A stretch of DNA of 64,000 nt, taken from an uncultured Oscillibacter sp. (lineage in GTDB: Bacteria > Bacillota > Clostridia > Oscillospirales > Oscillospiraceae). The notes beneath the pieces are model-generated. The model had not been told where the DNA came from. It saw nothing but the letters and a program-made list of their open reading frames with translations, and did not search any database. The translations under genes and the position numbers were made by a program. This document shows positions 1-8,400 of this stretch, one piece after another. The first letter of the stretch is position 1, and every line of letters begins with the position of its first letter. Where the stretch lies: NCBI GenBank assembly GCA_900544615.1, contig UQVS01000011.1, forward strand, positions 1-64,000, written 5' to 3'.

Positions 1-1
1 G

Positions 2-577
2 TTGAAATGGGAACGCAGGCGGGCACGGCCCCTGTGGAAGAATGTGGCGCAAAAGATTGCCGTGATCCTGCTGGTGTTCTCGCTGAGTTTGGGGAGCCTG
101 ATGGCAGTCAGCCCTACGGTCCGGGCCGCAGTGGTACGCTGGGTCACGGAATGGTATGAAACCCATGTGGTGTATAGATTTTCGGGAGCCCCTATGACTG
201 GCAAAATACCACAATACACGATTACAGATTTGCCGGATGGGTATGTCGAAGATTCGGAGCAAAATATTAGTGAAGACGATTTTGTGTGTAAGGTCTATTA
301 CAACGAAGAAAGTGATAGATCGATATATTTTGATTATGCCTATATGCAACAGGGAACCGCGTGGACCTATGTGACTGAGGATGCTGAAAACATTGCAGTT
401 ACAGTGAATGGGTTGGAAGGGGAAATGTTTTTGACGGATGATTGGGAAAACACGAGAAATACAATCACATGGTTTGATCCACAAACCAATATCCAGTTTT
501 CGCTTAACGCTAATGTTAATCAAGATGACATCTTGCACATGGCTGAGAGCGTTTCCTTGATGAAAACAGAAAATTGA
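2..577 (+). CDS. DUF4367-type membrane-anchored protein, 5' end outside window
   Basis: The frame is open to the left edge, so the in-window TTG is arbitrary and the true start probably lies upstream. A basic stretch (RRRARP) is followed by a hydrophobic segment at residues 17-37, which suggests a single membrane anchor with the rest outside the cell. The outer part (about 65-190) has the look of DUF4367: an LPDGY element, a VNGLEGEMF element, an ITWFD element and a closing AESVSLM. In Clostridia such proteins often follow an ECF sigma factor gene and behave like anti-sigma partners; that gene would lie left of the window. The family call is by eye. Base composition is AT-richer than the chromosome further right. 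Confidence 0.6.
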   Translation: MKWERRRARPLWKNVAQKIAVILLVFSLSLGSLMAVSPTVRAAVVRWVTEWYETHVVYRFSGAPMTGKIPQYTITDLPDGYVEDSEQNISEDDFVCKVYYNEESDRSIYFDYAYMQQGTAWTYVTEDAENIAVTVNGLEGEMFLTDDWENTRNTITWFDPQTNIQFSLNANVNQDDILHMAESVSLMKTEN

Positions 578-670
578 AAGAAATATATAAAATGATGTGA
601 GGATAACACCTCCTTATTTATGTAGTAGATACGGGAAAACCGATACAAAATGTAGAAGGAGGTAATTTCT

Positions 671-1024
671 ATGAAATTCCACAAAAACGGGAAAGGGATT
701 ACCTGCGTTGTAGGAGTTATATTATTTGTAGTAATTTGTGCAAGTATATTCTCAAAACAGAAATTTTATGTTAGCAATGGAATAATGCATGAAATTACTT
801 GGAGATATAATATATCCATATCAAAAGACGGGGATGACTTTCTTATTAGTTCATTTGACAAAATAACAAGAGAAAGCGTAATAAAAACATTCTCCGCAAG
901 CAAAGAAAAAGCAGTCCGCACGGTAATCATAAAGGAAAGGCAAAATCATCTTACTATTTACGGAGAAGACGGGGAATGTTTATACGACGGAGTGATTACA
1001 GAAAGTGACTACACTTTAGACTGA
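671..1024 (+). CDS. Small membrane-anchored hypothetical protein
   Basis: This 117-aa protein has a strong ribosome site (AAGGAGG) 7-8 bases before the ATG. Residues 9-28 (ITCVVGVILFVVICASIF) form one hydrophobic segment after a short basic N-terminus, so it is probably anchored with the remainder outside. I do not recognise the family. Codon use is AT-rich, with many AAA, ATA and TTT codons, unlike the GC-rich genes to the right, which suggests acquired DNA. It lies 94 bp after the DUF4367 gene and 13 bp before the next secreted protein, so the three could be co-transcribed. Confidence 0.6.
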   Translation: MKFHKNGKGITCVVGVILFVVICASIFSKQKFYVSNGIMHEITWRYNISISKDGDDFLISSFDKITRESVIKTFSASKEKAVRTVIIKERQNHLTIYGEDGECLYDGVITESDYTLD

Positions 1025-1037
1025 AAGGGAGAGTTTT

Positions 1038-1457
1038 ATGAAGAAAATGCAAAAAATGATTGCAGTGCTGTTTTCCGTGGCGATGTGTGCCGCTATGGCG
1101 GTTCCCGCATTTGCGGCAGAGACTGATACTGCGAGAAATGAAGAGCAAGAAACTGTTATGCCTCGCGCAATCGTGTATGAGGAAATTAACATACCGGGGG
1201 ACGGTAAGTTCTATAAAATCACAGATGATTTCGAGATGCCAGCGAAATCGAGGGTGAGTTTTCAGGGAACCTGGTCCCCGGCTTATGCGAGATTAGAATT
1301 TAGGCTTTATGCACACAGCACTGGCAATGGTGCATATGTCATGCTCACCTCTGGTAGAGAGGGAGGCTTGGACGCTACAGCAGCTTCGGTATATTCACTG
1401 TATGCTAGATCGGTAGATCATGTCAAAGTTACTGGTGCTGTTAATATTACCAATTGA
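1038..1457 (+). CDS. Secreted hypothetical protein with Sec signal peptide
   Basis: This 139-aa protein has a textbook signal peptide: basic MKKMQK, a hydrophobic core to about residue 22 and a cleavage site after PAFA (residue 26). The mature part is about 110 residues, begins with an acidic linker and continues with a region that could be a small beta-rich domain; no family is recognised. A GGGAG ribosome site precedes the ATG. It follows the small membrane protein by 13 bp, which suggests one transcript. Its AT-rich composition again fits a horizontally acquired cell-surface cluster. Confidence 0.6.
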   Translation: MKKMQKMIAVLFSVAMCAAMAVPAFAAETDTARNEEQETVMPRAIVYEEINIPGDGKFYKITDDFEMPAKSRVSFQGTWSPAYARLEFRLYAHSTGNGAYVMLTSGREGGLDATAASVYSLYARSVDHVKVTGAVNITN

Positions 1458-1599
1458 CAGAAACATATAGCTTATAAATCAGTCAACTAATAGACTTGTA
1501 AGTCACAAAACGAATCGGATGGTAAACACACAGCTTGAGATAATTCCGCGGGAACAAAGTCACCATGTGCGACAATTCTCAAAGGAGGAATTGCTGTAA

Positions 1600-3120
1600 A
1601 TGAAACGGATCTCTATTTTACTGGCAATAAGCCTGCTGCTGGGCATTCCGGCCCAAGCAGCCGCCCCTGCAGTATTCCAGTATCAAAGCAGCCGGCTTGG
1701 ATTTTCCATCACGATTCCTGGCATTAGTCAGGACGAAATCATTGCCGAGGAAACCGATACCGGCGTGAACTTCTATCACGCTCCCTCCCGTGAAAAATAC
1801 GGGGGAGAAATCGGCTCCATTGGAGTGGTTTCCCCACGGTCTGATTTCTTCTCCGGACACTACGATGATATGGCGTACCAGATCATCGCCATGGGAAAGA
1901 ACCAGGTATTTCTATGGAAGACCCCAGGAGGAGGCACTCCCACCGGCGGAGATTTTCTGGATGCCTTTCGACGGGTATCCTCCGCCTTTTCCATGGAGAA
2001 TTTGCGGAAAGGCTTGACCCCGGCTCAGCCGGATGGATGGCCGAAGCTCCAAACAGTGAGGCATCTGGCATACCTGCCAGTGAATGGTGGGCTTGCGCGT
2101 CCTAATGCTCCCTTGACACGCGGCGAATTGGCACAGATGCTATACACCCTGCTGGACGCTGGCAATAAGGCCGACAGTTACCGAGCCCCGTTCTCAGACA
2201 CAGCAGGAAAAGACTGCACCCAGGCGGTTGCATATCTTGCCAGCTACGGTATTCTCACCGGCTATGCGGACGGAACCTTCCGCCCGGATGCGCCGATCAG
2301 CAGGGCCGCGTTCACCGTTCTGCTGCACCGCTGTCAGTTTGCGGCACCTGTGGGGCAGTATGGGGAAGAATTTGTGTTTGCGGATGTTCCTGCCGGATAC
2401 TGGGCCGAAACGTACATATACAGCACGAAGATTTTGGGCTGGTTACAGGGCGGTGCCGATGGGCTGTTCCACCCGGAACGCCAAATCACCCGCGCTGAAG
2501 CTGTCACAGCCATCAACCGGATGCTCGGACGGGATGAATCTGTGACGGAGCTGCTGACTGTCGAAAATCCATTTTCGGATTTGGCAGAGAGCCATTGGGC
2601 TTGTGCGAATGTTCTGGAGGCAGCAGGTGTGCTGAAGGGCGATGCTGCTGTGCCTAAGATGGATTCCGTACCCCTAAACACCAGCGCATATCATTTCAGC
2701 AGCGAGTCTGATGGCTGGGCAGCTTCTGAGGGCCAGCTTTTCCACACCACGAACGGCGGAAAAAACTGGGACAAGGTCGGCTGTCCGCTTGCGTGCACAG
2801 TTTCTGGACTGTTTTTCTTTAGTGAGCAGGAGGGAATTCTTCTGGGAAGCAGCGAAGAGAACGCCTGCGTCCTGATGAGGACAGATGACGGTGGAAAGAG
2901 TTGGGACGATTTGCTGGCAAACCCGGACACGCTGGCCCGGTATCTGCCTGTGGAGCAGTTTCCTACCGAGAAAAGCCTGTTGGAAAGTATTGTTTCAGCA
3001 GAACTCCGTCCGGCCAGCCGAACTGCCGTTTACCTGACAGTCCGGTATCATCCCTACGAAAGCGTTCATGTGTACGATTTTGAAGCGGTAAGGCAGGCCG
3101 TGTTGACAGCGGATGCTTAA
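1600..3120 (+). CDS. SLH-domain cell-surface protein with photosystem/BNR-like repeat
   Basis: This 506-aa protein carries a signal peptide (MKRISILLAISLLLGIPAQA). SLH-type modules follow at about 150-345: a degenerate first one (LTRGELAQMLYTLLDAG) and clearer ones around AVAYLASYGILTGYADGTF and AETYIYSTKILGWLQGG, each with a TRAEA- or SRAAF-type motif. SLH domains bind secondary cell-wall polymers, so the protein is likely held on the envelope. The C-terminal third (about 355-430) has SDGWAASEGQLFHTTNGGKNW and MRTDDGGKSW, the pattern of BNR/Ycf48-like propeller blades. AAAGGAGG lies 12 bases before the ATG. SLH modules placed in the middle with blades after them are unusual; the ligand is unknown. 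Confidence 0.75.
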   Translation: MKRISILLAISLLLGIPAQAAAPAVFQYQSSRLGFSITIPGISQDEIIAEETDTGVNFYHAPSREKYGGEIGSIGVVSPRSDFFSGHYDDMAYQIIAMGKNQVFLWKTPGGGTPTGGDFLDAFRRVSSAFSMENLRKGLTPAQPDGWPKLQTVRHLAYLPVNGGLARPNAPLTRGELAQMLYTLLDAGNKADSYRAPFSDTAGKDCTQAVAYLASYGILTGYADGTFRPDAPISRAAFTVLLHRCQFAAPVGQYGEEFVFADVPAGYWAETYIYSTKILGWLQGGADGLFHPERQITRAEAVTAINRMLGRDESVTELLTVENPFSDLAESHWACANVLEAAGVLKGDAAVPKMDSVPLNTSAYHFSSESDGWAASEGQLFHTTNGGKNWDKVGCPLACTVSGLFFFSEQEGILLGSSEENACVLMRTDDGGKSWDDLLANPDTLARYLPVEQFPTEKSLLESIVSAELRPASRTAVYLTVRYHPYESVHVYDFEAVRQAVLTADA

Positions 3121-3225
3121 CTGATCACGAACTGAAATCGATGATGGAAGTTCTGCCTTAGATGAGTTGTTCTGATTGCACAGCGAAGATATGTGGTGGA
3201 TGACGAATGAAGGGGATCTCCAGAC

Positions 3226-3254
3226 GGGGCCGCCTTGCAACAGCAAGGCGGCCC
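3226..3254 (-). terminator. Hairpin downstream of the relaxase gene
   Basis: A perfect 12-bp stem (GGGCCGCCTTGC, AACA loop, GCAAGGCGGCCC) lies 11 bases past the stop codon of the leftward relaxase gene. There is no T-run on that side, so termination strength is uncertain. Confidence 0.5.
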
Positions 3255-3264
3255 TGCCGCTCTA

Positions 3265-4218
3265 TTACCGTTCCAAGCCCTTTTGTTTGGGCAGCAATTT
3301 ATCCAATTCCTCCTGAGGGATCTTGCTCAAGAGCTTCTCTGCCCGCTTGCAGCGCCGCTCCAGCTCGGAAAGCTTCATGCTCTGGTCAAAGCTGTGGCTG
3401 CGTTCTGCTTTTAACTCGTTTCGCAGATCCGCATTGATCTCCCTTTGGAAGCTTGCGTTCCGCCGCTCGTGGGCGATGGTATCCCGCAGCCGCTGTGTTT
3501 CCGCCTGAAAGGATTCCACCTCCGGCAGCAGCTGCGCCAGCAGCGCAACGGCCTCTTCCCGCTTCTTGCCTGCGTTGAACACGTTGATGTTGTTCAGCGT
3601 GGTTTCCAACTGTTCCAGCTTGGCGTCCATCGCCGTGACCTTCTTGTACCACTGGGGTGTCAGGTGCCTGCGCTTGGTCTCCACGGCGGGCGTGCCGCGC
3701 TCCAGCTCCGGCCACCGTTCCGCCATGCAGGCATAGAAATCATCCTGCCAGCGGATCATGCTCTTCTTGTTGCCGAGGATCTCCTTTGCGGACAGCCGCT
3801 TGTCCCTGGTCAGCGGGACGAAGCAAAGGTGCATGTGAGGCGTTGTTTCATCCATGTGTACCACGGCGGAGAAAATATTTTCCTCGCCTACACGCTCCTT
3901 CAGAAAGTCAAAGGCCCGCCGGAAATACTCCGGCATTTCCGCTTCGTGAGCCTTGGCAAACTCCGGGCTGACCGTTACCAGCGTGTCCACGAATTTCACG
4001 CTGTCCTTTCGCACCCGGCAGCCTGCCGTCTGGATGCGGTGTCTGATCTCCTGCTCATAGCTCCACCGGGGCGTCACCAGATGGAAGTTCTGCGCCGTGC
4101 GGCTGAGATCAATGTCCGGGTTGCTGGCGTAGCTGTCCTTTGTCCGCTCGTGGTGGGCACTCAGCGCCTTGGACGCGCCGCCCTTGTGCTTTGCAAATCG
4201 TAAAATGGCGTATGCCAT
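3265..4218 (-). CDS. MobV-family relaxase (plasmid mobilization/recombination protein)
   Basis: This 317-aa protein nicks the oriT strand and pilots DNA in mobilization. The N-terminal MAYAILRFAKHKGG and the metal-binding signature HMDETTPHMH (residues 121-130, His121, His128 and His130) are hallmarks of MobV/Mob_Pre enzymes. The second half (about 205-310) is charged and predicted coiled coil. I chose the ATG at 4218 because GGGGAGG sits 6 bases upstream; a longer frame to 4317 would be out of family. A pMV158-type oriT lies 190 bp upstream. It is the transfer module of the integrated element that ends at tRNA-Ser. Confidence 0.9.
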   Translation of the reverse strand: MAYAILRFAKHKGGASKALSAHHERTKDSYASNPDIDLSRTAQNFHLVTPRWSYEQEIRHRIQTAGCRVRKDSVKFVDTLVTVSPEFAKAHEAEMPEYFRRAFDFLKERVGEENIFSAVVHMDETTPHMHLCFVPLTRDKRLSAKEILGNKKSMIRWQDDFYACMAERWPELERGTPAVETKRRHLTPQWYKKVTAMDAKLEQLETTLNNINVFNAGKKREEAVALLAQLLPEVESFQAETQRLRDTIAHERRNASFQREINADLRNELKAERSHSFDQSMKLSELERRCKRAEKLLSKIPQEELDKLLPKQKGLER

Positions 4219-4296
4219 GTGGAACCTCCCCTTATTATAGTCTGGGAGACCTGGGAGCGGGGAATCCCCGTCACGGCTTCTGAAACCGTGCGCTGC

Positions 4297-4322
4297 GGCG
4301 TGTGTCGATACCGACACACGCC
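4297..4322. repeat. 11-bp inverted repeat between relaxase gene and oriT
   Basis: GGCGTGTGTCG, a 4-base loop (ATAC), then CGACACACGCC: a perfect hairpin about 80 bp upstream of the relaxase start. It could be a regulatory hairpin, a transcription pause or part of the transfer origin. A weaker stem (CACGG..CCGTG) lies at 4272-4290. Confidence 0.5.
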
Positions 4323-4401
4323 TTCACTTCGTTTTCGGCCCGGTCGCAAACGCGGCTGGCCACCGCCAGCCCGCGTTCGTTTCCGTCCCCTGCCGTGATG
4401 G

Positions 4402-4438
4402 GTATAACACACTATACTTTGTACCAAAGTCCGTGTGC
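4402..4438 (-). other. oriT of pMV158/MobV type
   Basis: Read on the minus strand, the site contains AAAGTATAGTGTGTTATAC. From memory this matches the core of the pMV158 MobM origin, where the nick falls in TAGTGTG/TTA. It is preceded by an inverted repeat with a central ACTTTG/CAAAGT stem and outer CACAC/GTGTG arms, as in that family. The inferred nick lies between positions 4408 and 4407 on the minus strand. It sits upstream of the MobV relaxase, which it would serve. The match is by eye; nicking is inferred. Confidence 0.85.
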
Positions 4439-4510
4439 CAGCCGTTCCCTCTGGACTCCCTGAAACGGGCGAAATGCCCTGTCAGTGCGACAGGACATTC
4501 AGCCCTCTGG

Positions 4511-4593
4511 TGTACGGTATGTCCGATATGTCCGGTATTTTCGGGGGATACCCCACTCCCGTTTTTACCGTACATACCGTACATTACCGTACA
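4511..4593. repeat. Iteron-like TACCGTACA repeats
   Basis: TACCGTACA occurs at 4566-4574, 4575-4583 and 4585-4593, and in inverted form (TGTACGGTA) at 4511-4519. The last direct copy overlaps the end of the RepA-like ATPase gene. Clustered short repeats next to a replication-type ATPase resemble plasmid iterons or a site bound by an element protein. Function is inferred. Confidence 0.45.
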
Positions 4594-5693
4594 CCTTCCC
4601 ACCGCAGAAGGATGACCTTTCCATCCTTCGTGCGCCGGGAACCGTAGCGGATGCCGTACTTTCGCAGCAGGTCATCCTGCCGCACGTTCAGCGTCCGCAC
4701 GATCCAGTTGGGTGAAATAACCTGTGCGCTGTCCATCTCCGAAAGACACTGTACCAGCTCTGTCGCCGTGCCGCTCCACAGTGGATTTTCTTCATTTACC
4801 AGCCGGGAAAGAAATTCCAACAGCGGGTTCGGCGGCTCCCTGAATGGCTCCGTTTCCACCTCCGTCGCTTGCCAAAGACTATGGGGAGAGTCAAAGTGCA
4901 GGTGAAGCCGTATCTGCGGCTGGTCACGTCCCACCACATCGAGGATGGCGTCCCCGCTCGTGCGTTGGTCCTTGTGCAAAACGAAAGCACCGTCTGCCGC
5001 CCCCAAGATGCCGTTGGTGCCGGAGATGGTGTCGAACACATCCTCCGCCCCCTCCTTGCGGGTGTGGTGAACGAGCAGCAGGGCGATGCCGCGTTGGTCT
5101 GAGAACGCCTTCAGCTTGGCGATGGTATCGTAATCCGCGGCGTAGCTGCCGTTGTCCGGCGTCCGTCCCCGGATGCGTTGGAGTGTGTCAATGATGACCA
5201 GCACCGTTTCCGGGTACTCAAACAGAAAGTTTTCCAGATGCTCCAGCAAATCTTCTTCCAGCGTGTCCGCCAGAACGGACAGCACCAGATCGGGACTGTC
5301 CCGTTCTGTCATCTGTGCCAAACGCTTCTGCAATCGCTCGTAGGTGTCCTCCAGAGCAAGGTACAAAACTGTGCCCTGCCGGGAGGGAAAGCCTAAAAAC
5401 GGCTCTCCTGCGCTCACCTGATAGGCCATTTGCAGGACGAGGAAGGATTTGCCGATTTTGGGAGCGCCAGCGAGGAGGTATGTCCCCGCTGGCAGCAAGT
5501 TTTCAATGATACATGGCCGGGATGGGAAATGGGTGTCCATCAGCTCCGGCATGGAAAAGATACGCATTTTGCCGAATTGCTTGTTTGTTTCCTCAAAAGT
5601 TGCTATACTGTCTGTGCGTGCAAGCGCGGACGGCTGCTCCCCATCTGGTGCAACAGATGGATCTGGGGCAGTCGTTTCTTTATCCTCCCACAT
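4584..5693 (-). CDS. RepA-like RecA-fold ATPase (AAA_25 type) of the mobile element
   Basis: This 369-aa protein has a Walker A motif GAPKIGKS at residues 76-83, a Walker B-like VLVIIDTLQ near 165 and the VHHTRK element typical of RepA/RSF1010-type hexameric helicases. The C-terminal third (about 280-369) could hold a winged-helix DNA-binding region. It probably acts in replication of the excised circular form. Its start overlaps the end of the excisionase-like gene by 14 bp, so the two are translated together, and it lies upstream of oriT and the relaxase. That order is common in small mobilizable elements of Clostridia. Confidence 0.8.
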   Translation of the reverse strand: MWEDKETTAPDPSVAPDGEQPSALARTDSIATFEETNKQFGKMRIFSMPELMDTHFPSRPCIIENLLPAGTYLLAGAPKIGKSFLVLQMAYQVSAGEPFLGFPSRQGTVLYLALEDTYERLQKRLAQMTERDSPDLVLSVLADTLEEDLLEHLENFLFEYPETVLVIIDTLQRIRGRTPDNGSYAADYDTIAKLKAFSDQRGIALLLVHHTRKEGAEDVFDTISGTNGILGAADGAFVLHKDQRTSGDAILDVVGRDQPQIRLHLHFDSPHSLWQATEVETEPFREPPNPLLEFLSRLVNEENPLWSGTATELVQCLSEMDSAQVISPNWIVRTLNVRQDDLLRKYGIRYGSRRTKDGKVILLRWEGVR

Positions 5694-5886
5694 GGCCGCC
5701 TCCTGTGTTCTGTTCGATCCATTCCACCAGCTTGTCTCTCGGCACCAGCAGCCGCTTGCCGATCCGCAGGGTGGGAAAGGTGGCAGTGTTCAGCAGCTGG
5801 TACGCGCCCGCGCGGGAAATGCCCAGTGCCATAGCCAACTGATTGGCATTCAGCACCGCAGGCAGGTTTTCGTAGTTGTTGTTCAT
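5680..5886 (-). CDS. Excisionase-family helix-turn-helix protein
   Basis: This 68-aa protein is an excisionase/MerR-like helix-turn-helix: LNANQLAMALGISRAGAYQLLN, then FPTLRIGKRLLVPRDKLVEWIEQ, the two signatures of the small DNA-binding excisionase family. AAAGGAGG lies 8-9 bases before the ATG. Such proteins bend att DNA and bias integrase toward excision, or repress the element. It is first in a leftward operon with the RepA-like ATPase and is divergent from the DUF6076-like gene. A TATAAT lies at 5905-5910 on this strand, but no good -35 is seen. Confidence 0.8.
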   Translation of the reverse strand: MNNNYENLPAVLNANQLAMALGISRAGAYQLLNTATFPTLRIGKRLLVPRDKLVEWIEQNTGGGHVGG

Positions 5887-5911
5887 GTGTGACCTCCTTT
5901 GAAAATTATAG

Positions 5912-5940
5912 TTGACATTATGGACTATTTAGACTATAAT
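5912..5940 (+). promoter_or_regulatory. Consensus promoter of the DUF6076-like gene
   Basis: TTGACA at 5912-5917, 17-bp spacer, TATAAT at 5935-5940: both boxes match the sigma-A consensus. It points to the gene at 6041 and implies a leader of about 95 nt. An AT-rich stretch follows to 6030. Confidence 0.8.
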
Positions 5941-6040
5941 ACACAATGTAACTATTATGGCATGATTGTATAATGTAAATACGCAAAAGTCAATAGATAA
6001 TTTTACGCATCTATCTTGATATATCTAACAGGAGGAAACT

Positions 6041-7078
6041 ATGATCTTTCCTGAACACATGGAATTCCGGTATTACATCACCCCGGAACGTAAGGAGTGC
6101 TATGAACTATATAGCATGACACTGGGGTGCCGCAGAACCTTATTGGAAAAAACGCAGGACTTGGGCCAGTGCCTGGTTGACATCTATGATACCGACTTTT
6201 ATGACACATACTGTGTACTGTCTGAAATCAATAAACTATTGCGTCCACTGGCTCCCCAACATAAGAATGAAACTGCATGGAGAAAGCTGTTGGAACTGGC
6301 GATGCCGCTTTGTAAAGTGCATCCATTTTTTGGGCTATTGATCAAGGAACTGAGTGATTTAGAAGAAAATCACGCATATGGCAAGAATGATACCAAGGAT
6401 ATACTGCTTCGGTTTGACCGAGATTTTGAAAATATCGTTAGTGATGCAAAGGCATTAATTGAAGTGTGCCTGGATGATCGCTATCAGCCAAACTACTCCA
6501 CGGCAGAGAGATACCGCGAGGCTCATTATGACGCTCGACTTTGCTTTGATGATATGCGCTATGGTGAGCTTGCCACAGAGGAAGTTATGTTGGAGCGTCC
6601 CGCATATGACAGCGCCTACAACTACAGCGTTGAAAAGCTGCGGGAGCAGGGCATCAAGACGGCGCTGCGCGAAGTGCTCTATCCCAACACCGTACGAGAC
6701 CTCTACAACTATCTGAAGGGCTATTGTCTCCGTCTGCCGCTCCCAATCCACAAGTGCAAAAACTGCGGCAGATACTTTGTTGTGACTGGCAACATCACGC
6801 AGGACTACTGCACACGGTTGATGGAAGGCTCGGAAAAGACCTGCCGCCAAATGGGAGCCGTGGTGCAGTATCAGAGCCGACAAATGAAGAATCCTGCCAC
6901 AAAGGAGTTTACACGATCCTACAAGGCTCACAACGCCCGTGTACGATATGGAACGATGACCAAGGCGGAGTTTACCGCATGGTCGAAGGAGGCGCGCGCA
7001 AAGCGCGCAGACTGCATTGCTGGTAAACTGCCACTGGAGGAATTTGTGGCATGGTTAGACAGCGACAGGCAGCGATAA
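6041..7078 (+). CDS. DUF6076-like protein of the mobile element
   Basis: This 345-aa protein has an AGGAGG site 6-7 bases before the ATG. A possible metal-binding knuckle, CKNCGRYF (about 241-248) followed by DYCTR and a later TCRQMG, sits in the C-terminal third. I believe the family is DUF6076, which I associate with integrase-flanking positions in Clostridia elements, but this is from memory. The N-terminal 220 residues are helical with no recognised motif. It lies 55 bp upstream of the integrase gene on the same strand and is read from a perfect consensus promoter. Role unknown; regulation or immunity functions are possible. Confidence 0.6.
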   Translation: MIFPEHMEFRYYITPERKECYELYSMTLGCRRTLLEKTQDLGQCLVDIYDTDFYDTYCVLSEINKLLRPLAPQHKNETAWRKLLELAMPLCKVHPFFGLLIKELSDLEENHAYGKNDTKDILLRFDRDFENIVSDAKALIEVCLDDRYQPNYSTAERYREAHYDARLCFDDMRYGELATEEVMLERPAYDSAYNYSVEKLREQGIKTALREVLYPNTVRDLYNYLKGYCLRLPLPIHKCKNCGRYFVVTGNITQDYCTRLMEGSEKTCRQMGAVVQYQSRQMKNPATKEFTRSYKAHNARVRYGTMTKAEFTAWSKEARAKRADCIAGKLPLEEFVAWLDSDRQR

Positions 7079-7133
7079 GGTAAACAACGGACTGACTGGC
7101 CGTTTTATAATTTCAGAGGAAAGAGAGGTACAT

Positions 7134-8300
7134 GTGAAAAGCAATACCAAGAACGCAAAGGGTAGCGGCACCATCCGCAAGCGCTCCGACGGGCGCTGGG
7201 AGGCCCGCTATACCACCGGCATTGACCCGAAGACGGGCAAACAGACCCAAAAGTCCGTCTATGGCAAGACACAAAAGGAAGTCCGCCAGAAGCTGACGGA
7301 GGTCACAGCGGAGATCGACAGCGGGACGTATTTGGAGCAGACGAAGGATACGGTGGGGGAGTGGCTGGATACCTGGCTGAAAACCTACGCGCTGTATTCC
7401 GTGAAAAGCTACACCTATGATGCCTATGAGCGCAGCTGCAACATCCATATCAAGCCTGCGCTGGGGCGGATACGGCTGTCCGCGCTGACAGCACCGCAGA
7501 TTCAGCAGTTTTATAACAGTCTGATTACTGAGAAGGAGCTATCGCCCAAGACGGTGAAGAACATCCACGGTGTGCTGCACCGGGCGCTGGGACAGGCTGT
7601 GAAGCTGGGGCTGCTCCGTTCCAATCCGACGAATGTCTGCGATTTACCAAAGGCACACCGAAAAGAAATCAAGCCGATGGAGCAGGCGGAGATCTCGAGA
7701 TTTCTGCAAGCGATCCAAGGTACGAAGTATGGGCTGGTGTATCAAATCACCCTGTTCACCGGATTGCGGGAGGGGGAGGTACTGGGACTGACGTGGGATT
7801 GTATTGATTTTGAGCACAATGCGATCTACATCAACAAGCAGCTTCAGAAAACGAAAAAGGTGGGCGGTACTTACTGCCTTGCCCCAACGAAGAACAACCG
7901 CAGCCGAACGATTTTGGCAGCCCCCTCTGTGATGACACTGTTCCGAAAACAAAAAAGCCAGCAGGCGCAGATGCGTCTGTTGGCAGGAGAAGCGTGGAAC
8001 AATTCGTGGAATTTGGTGTTTACCAATGAGCTGGGTGGTCATTTGTGCCATTGTACAGTCTATAAAAAGTTTAAGGCAATCGTAAGAGAGCTTGGTATGC
8101 CGGAGGAGCGGTTTCATGATTTGCGGCACAGCTTTGCCGTGGCTTCCATTGAGAGCGGCGATGACATCAAGACAGTGCAATCCAATCTGGGCCATGCCAC
8201 CGCCAGCTTTACCTTGGATGTGTATGGTCATGTATCGCAAAAAATGCGGCAGCAATCCGCTGACCGCATGGAGGAATTTATTCAGAAAGTCTCCGGTTGA
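7134..8300 (+). CDS. int: Tyrosine integrase (Tn916-Int type)
   Basis: This 388-aa enzyme should integrate and excise the element at tRNA-Ser. Residues 10-55 form an arm-type DNA-binding domain (GSGTIRKRSDGRWEARY), about 70-165 the core-binding SAM-like domain, and the rest the catalytic domain with Arg212 (TGLREGE), His328 and Arg331 (HDLRHSF), His354 (NLGH) and the nucleophile Tyr364 (DVYGH). All five key residues are present, so it should be active. The start is GTG with AGAGAGG upstream. The stop lies 100 bp from the tRNA 3' end, the usual layout for a tRNA-targeting element. Confidence 0.93.
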   Translation: MKSNTKNAKGSGTIRKRSDGRWEARYTTGIDPKTGKQTQKSVYGKTQKEVRQKLTEVTAEIDSGTYLEQTKDTVGEWLDTWLKTYALYSVKSYTYDAYERSCNIHIKPALGRIRLSALTAPQIQQFYNSLITEKELSPKTVKNIHGVLHRALGQAVKLGLLRSNPTNVCDLPKAHRKEIKPMEQAEISRFLQAIQGTKYGLVYQITLFTGLREGEVLGLTWDCIDFEHNAIYINKQLQKTKKVGGTYCLAPTKNNRSRTILAAPSVMTLFRKQKSQQAQMRLLAGEAWNNSWNLVFTNELGGHLCHCTVYKKFKAIVRELGMPEERFHDLRHSFAVASIESGDDIKTVQSNLGHATASFTLDVYGHVSQKMRQQSADRMEEFIQKVSG

Positions 8301-8333
8301 AACGATTGCCGCAAATGCTCTTTGAAATCTATA

Positions 8334-8355
8334 AAGGGTCAAAATAAGGGTCAAA
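8334..8355. repeat. Direct repeat AAGGGTCAAA next to integrase gene
   Basis: AAGGGTCAAA occurs at 8334-8343 and 8346-8355, spaced 12 bp between starts, between the integrase stop and the tRNA terminator. It could be an integrase arm site or part of the attachment region. No second copy was noticed in the noncoding gaps to the left. Confidence 0.4.
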
Positions 8356-8362
8356 GGACATG

Positions 8363-8399
8363 ACAAAACCCTGTAACCGTTGAGATTACAGGGTTTTGT
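8363..8399 (-). terminator. Terminator of tRNA-Ser, also facing the integrase gene
   Basis: A perfect 14-bp stem (ACAAAACCCTGTAA / TTACAGGGTTTTGT) with a 9-base loop starts one base past the tRNA CCA end. T-runs are present within both arms, so it can act in both directions. Confidence 0.8.
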
Positions 8400-8400
8400 G

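Noticed and set aside
3121..3264. Left attachment site of the mobile element just past the relaxase gene
   Set aside because: No stretch resembling the tRNA-Ser 3' end was seen here; only the relaxase hairpin is present.
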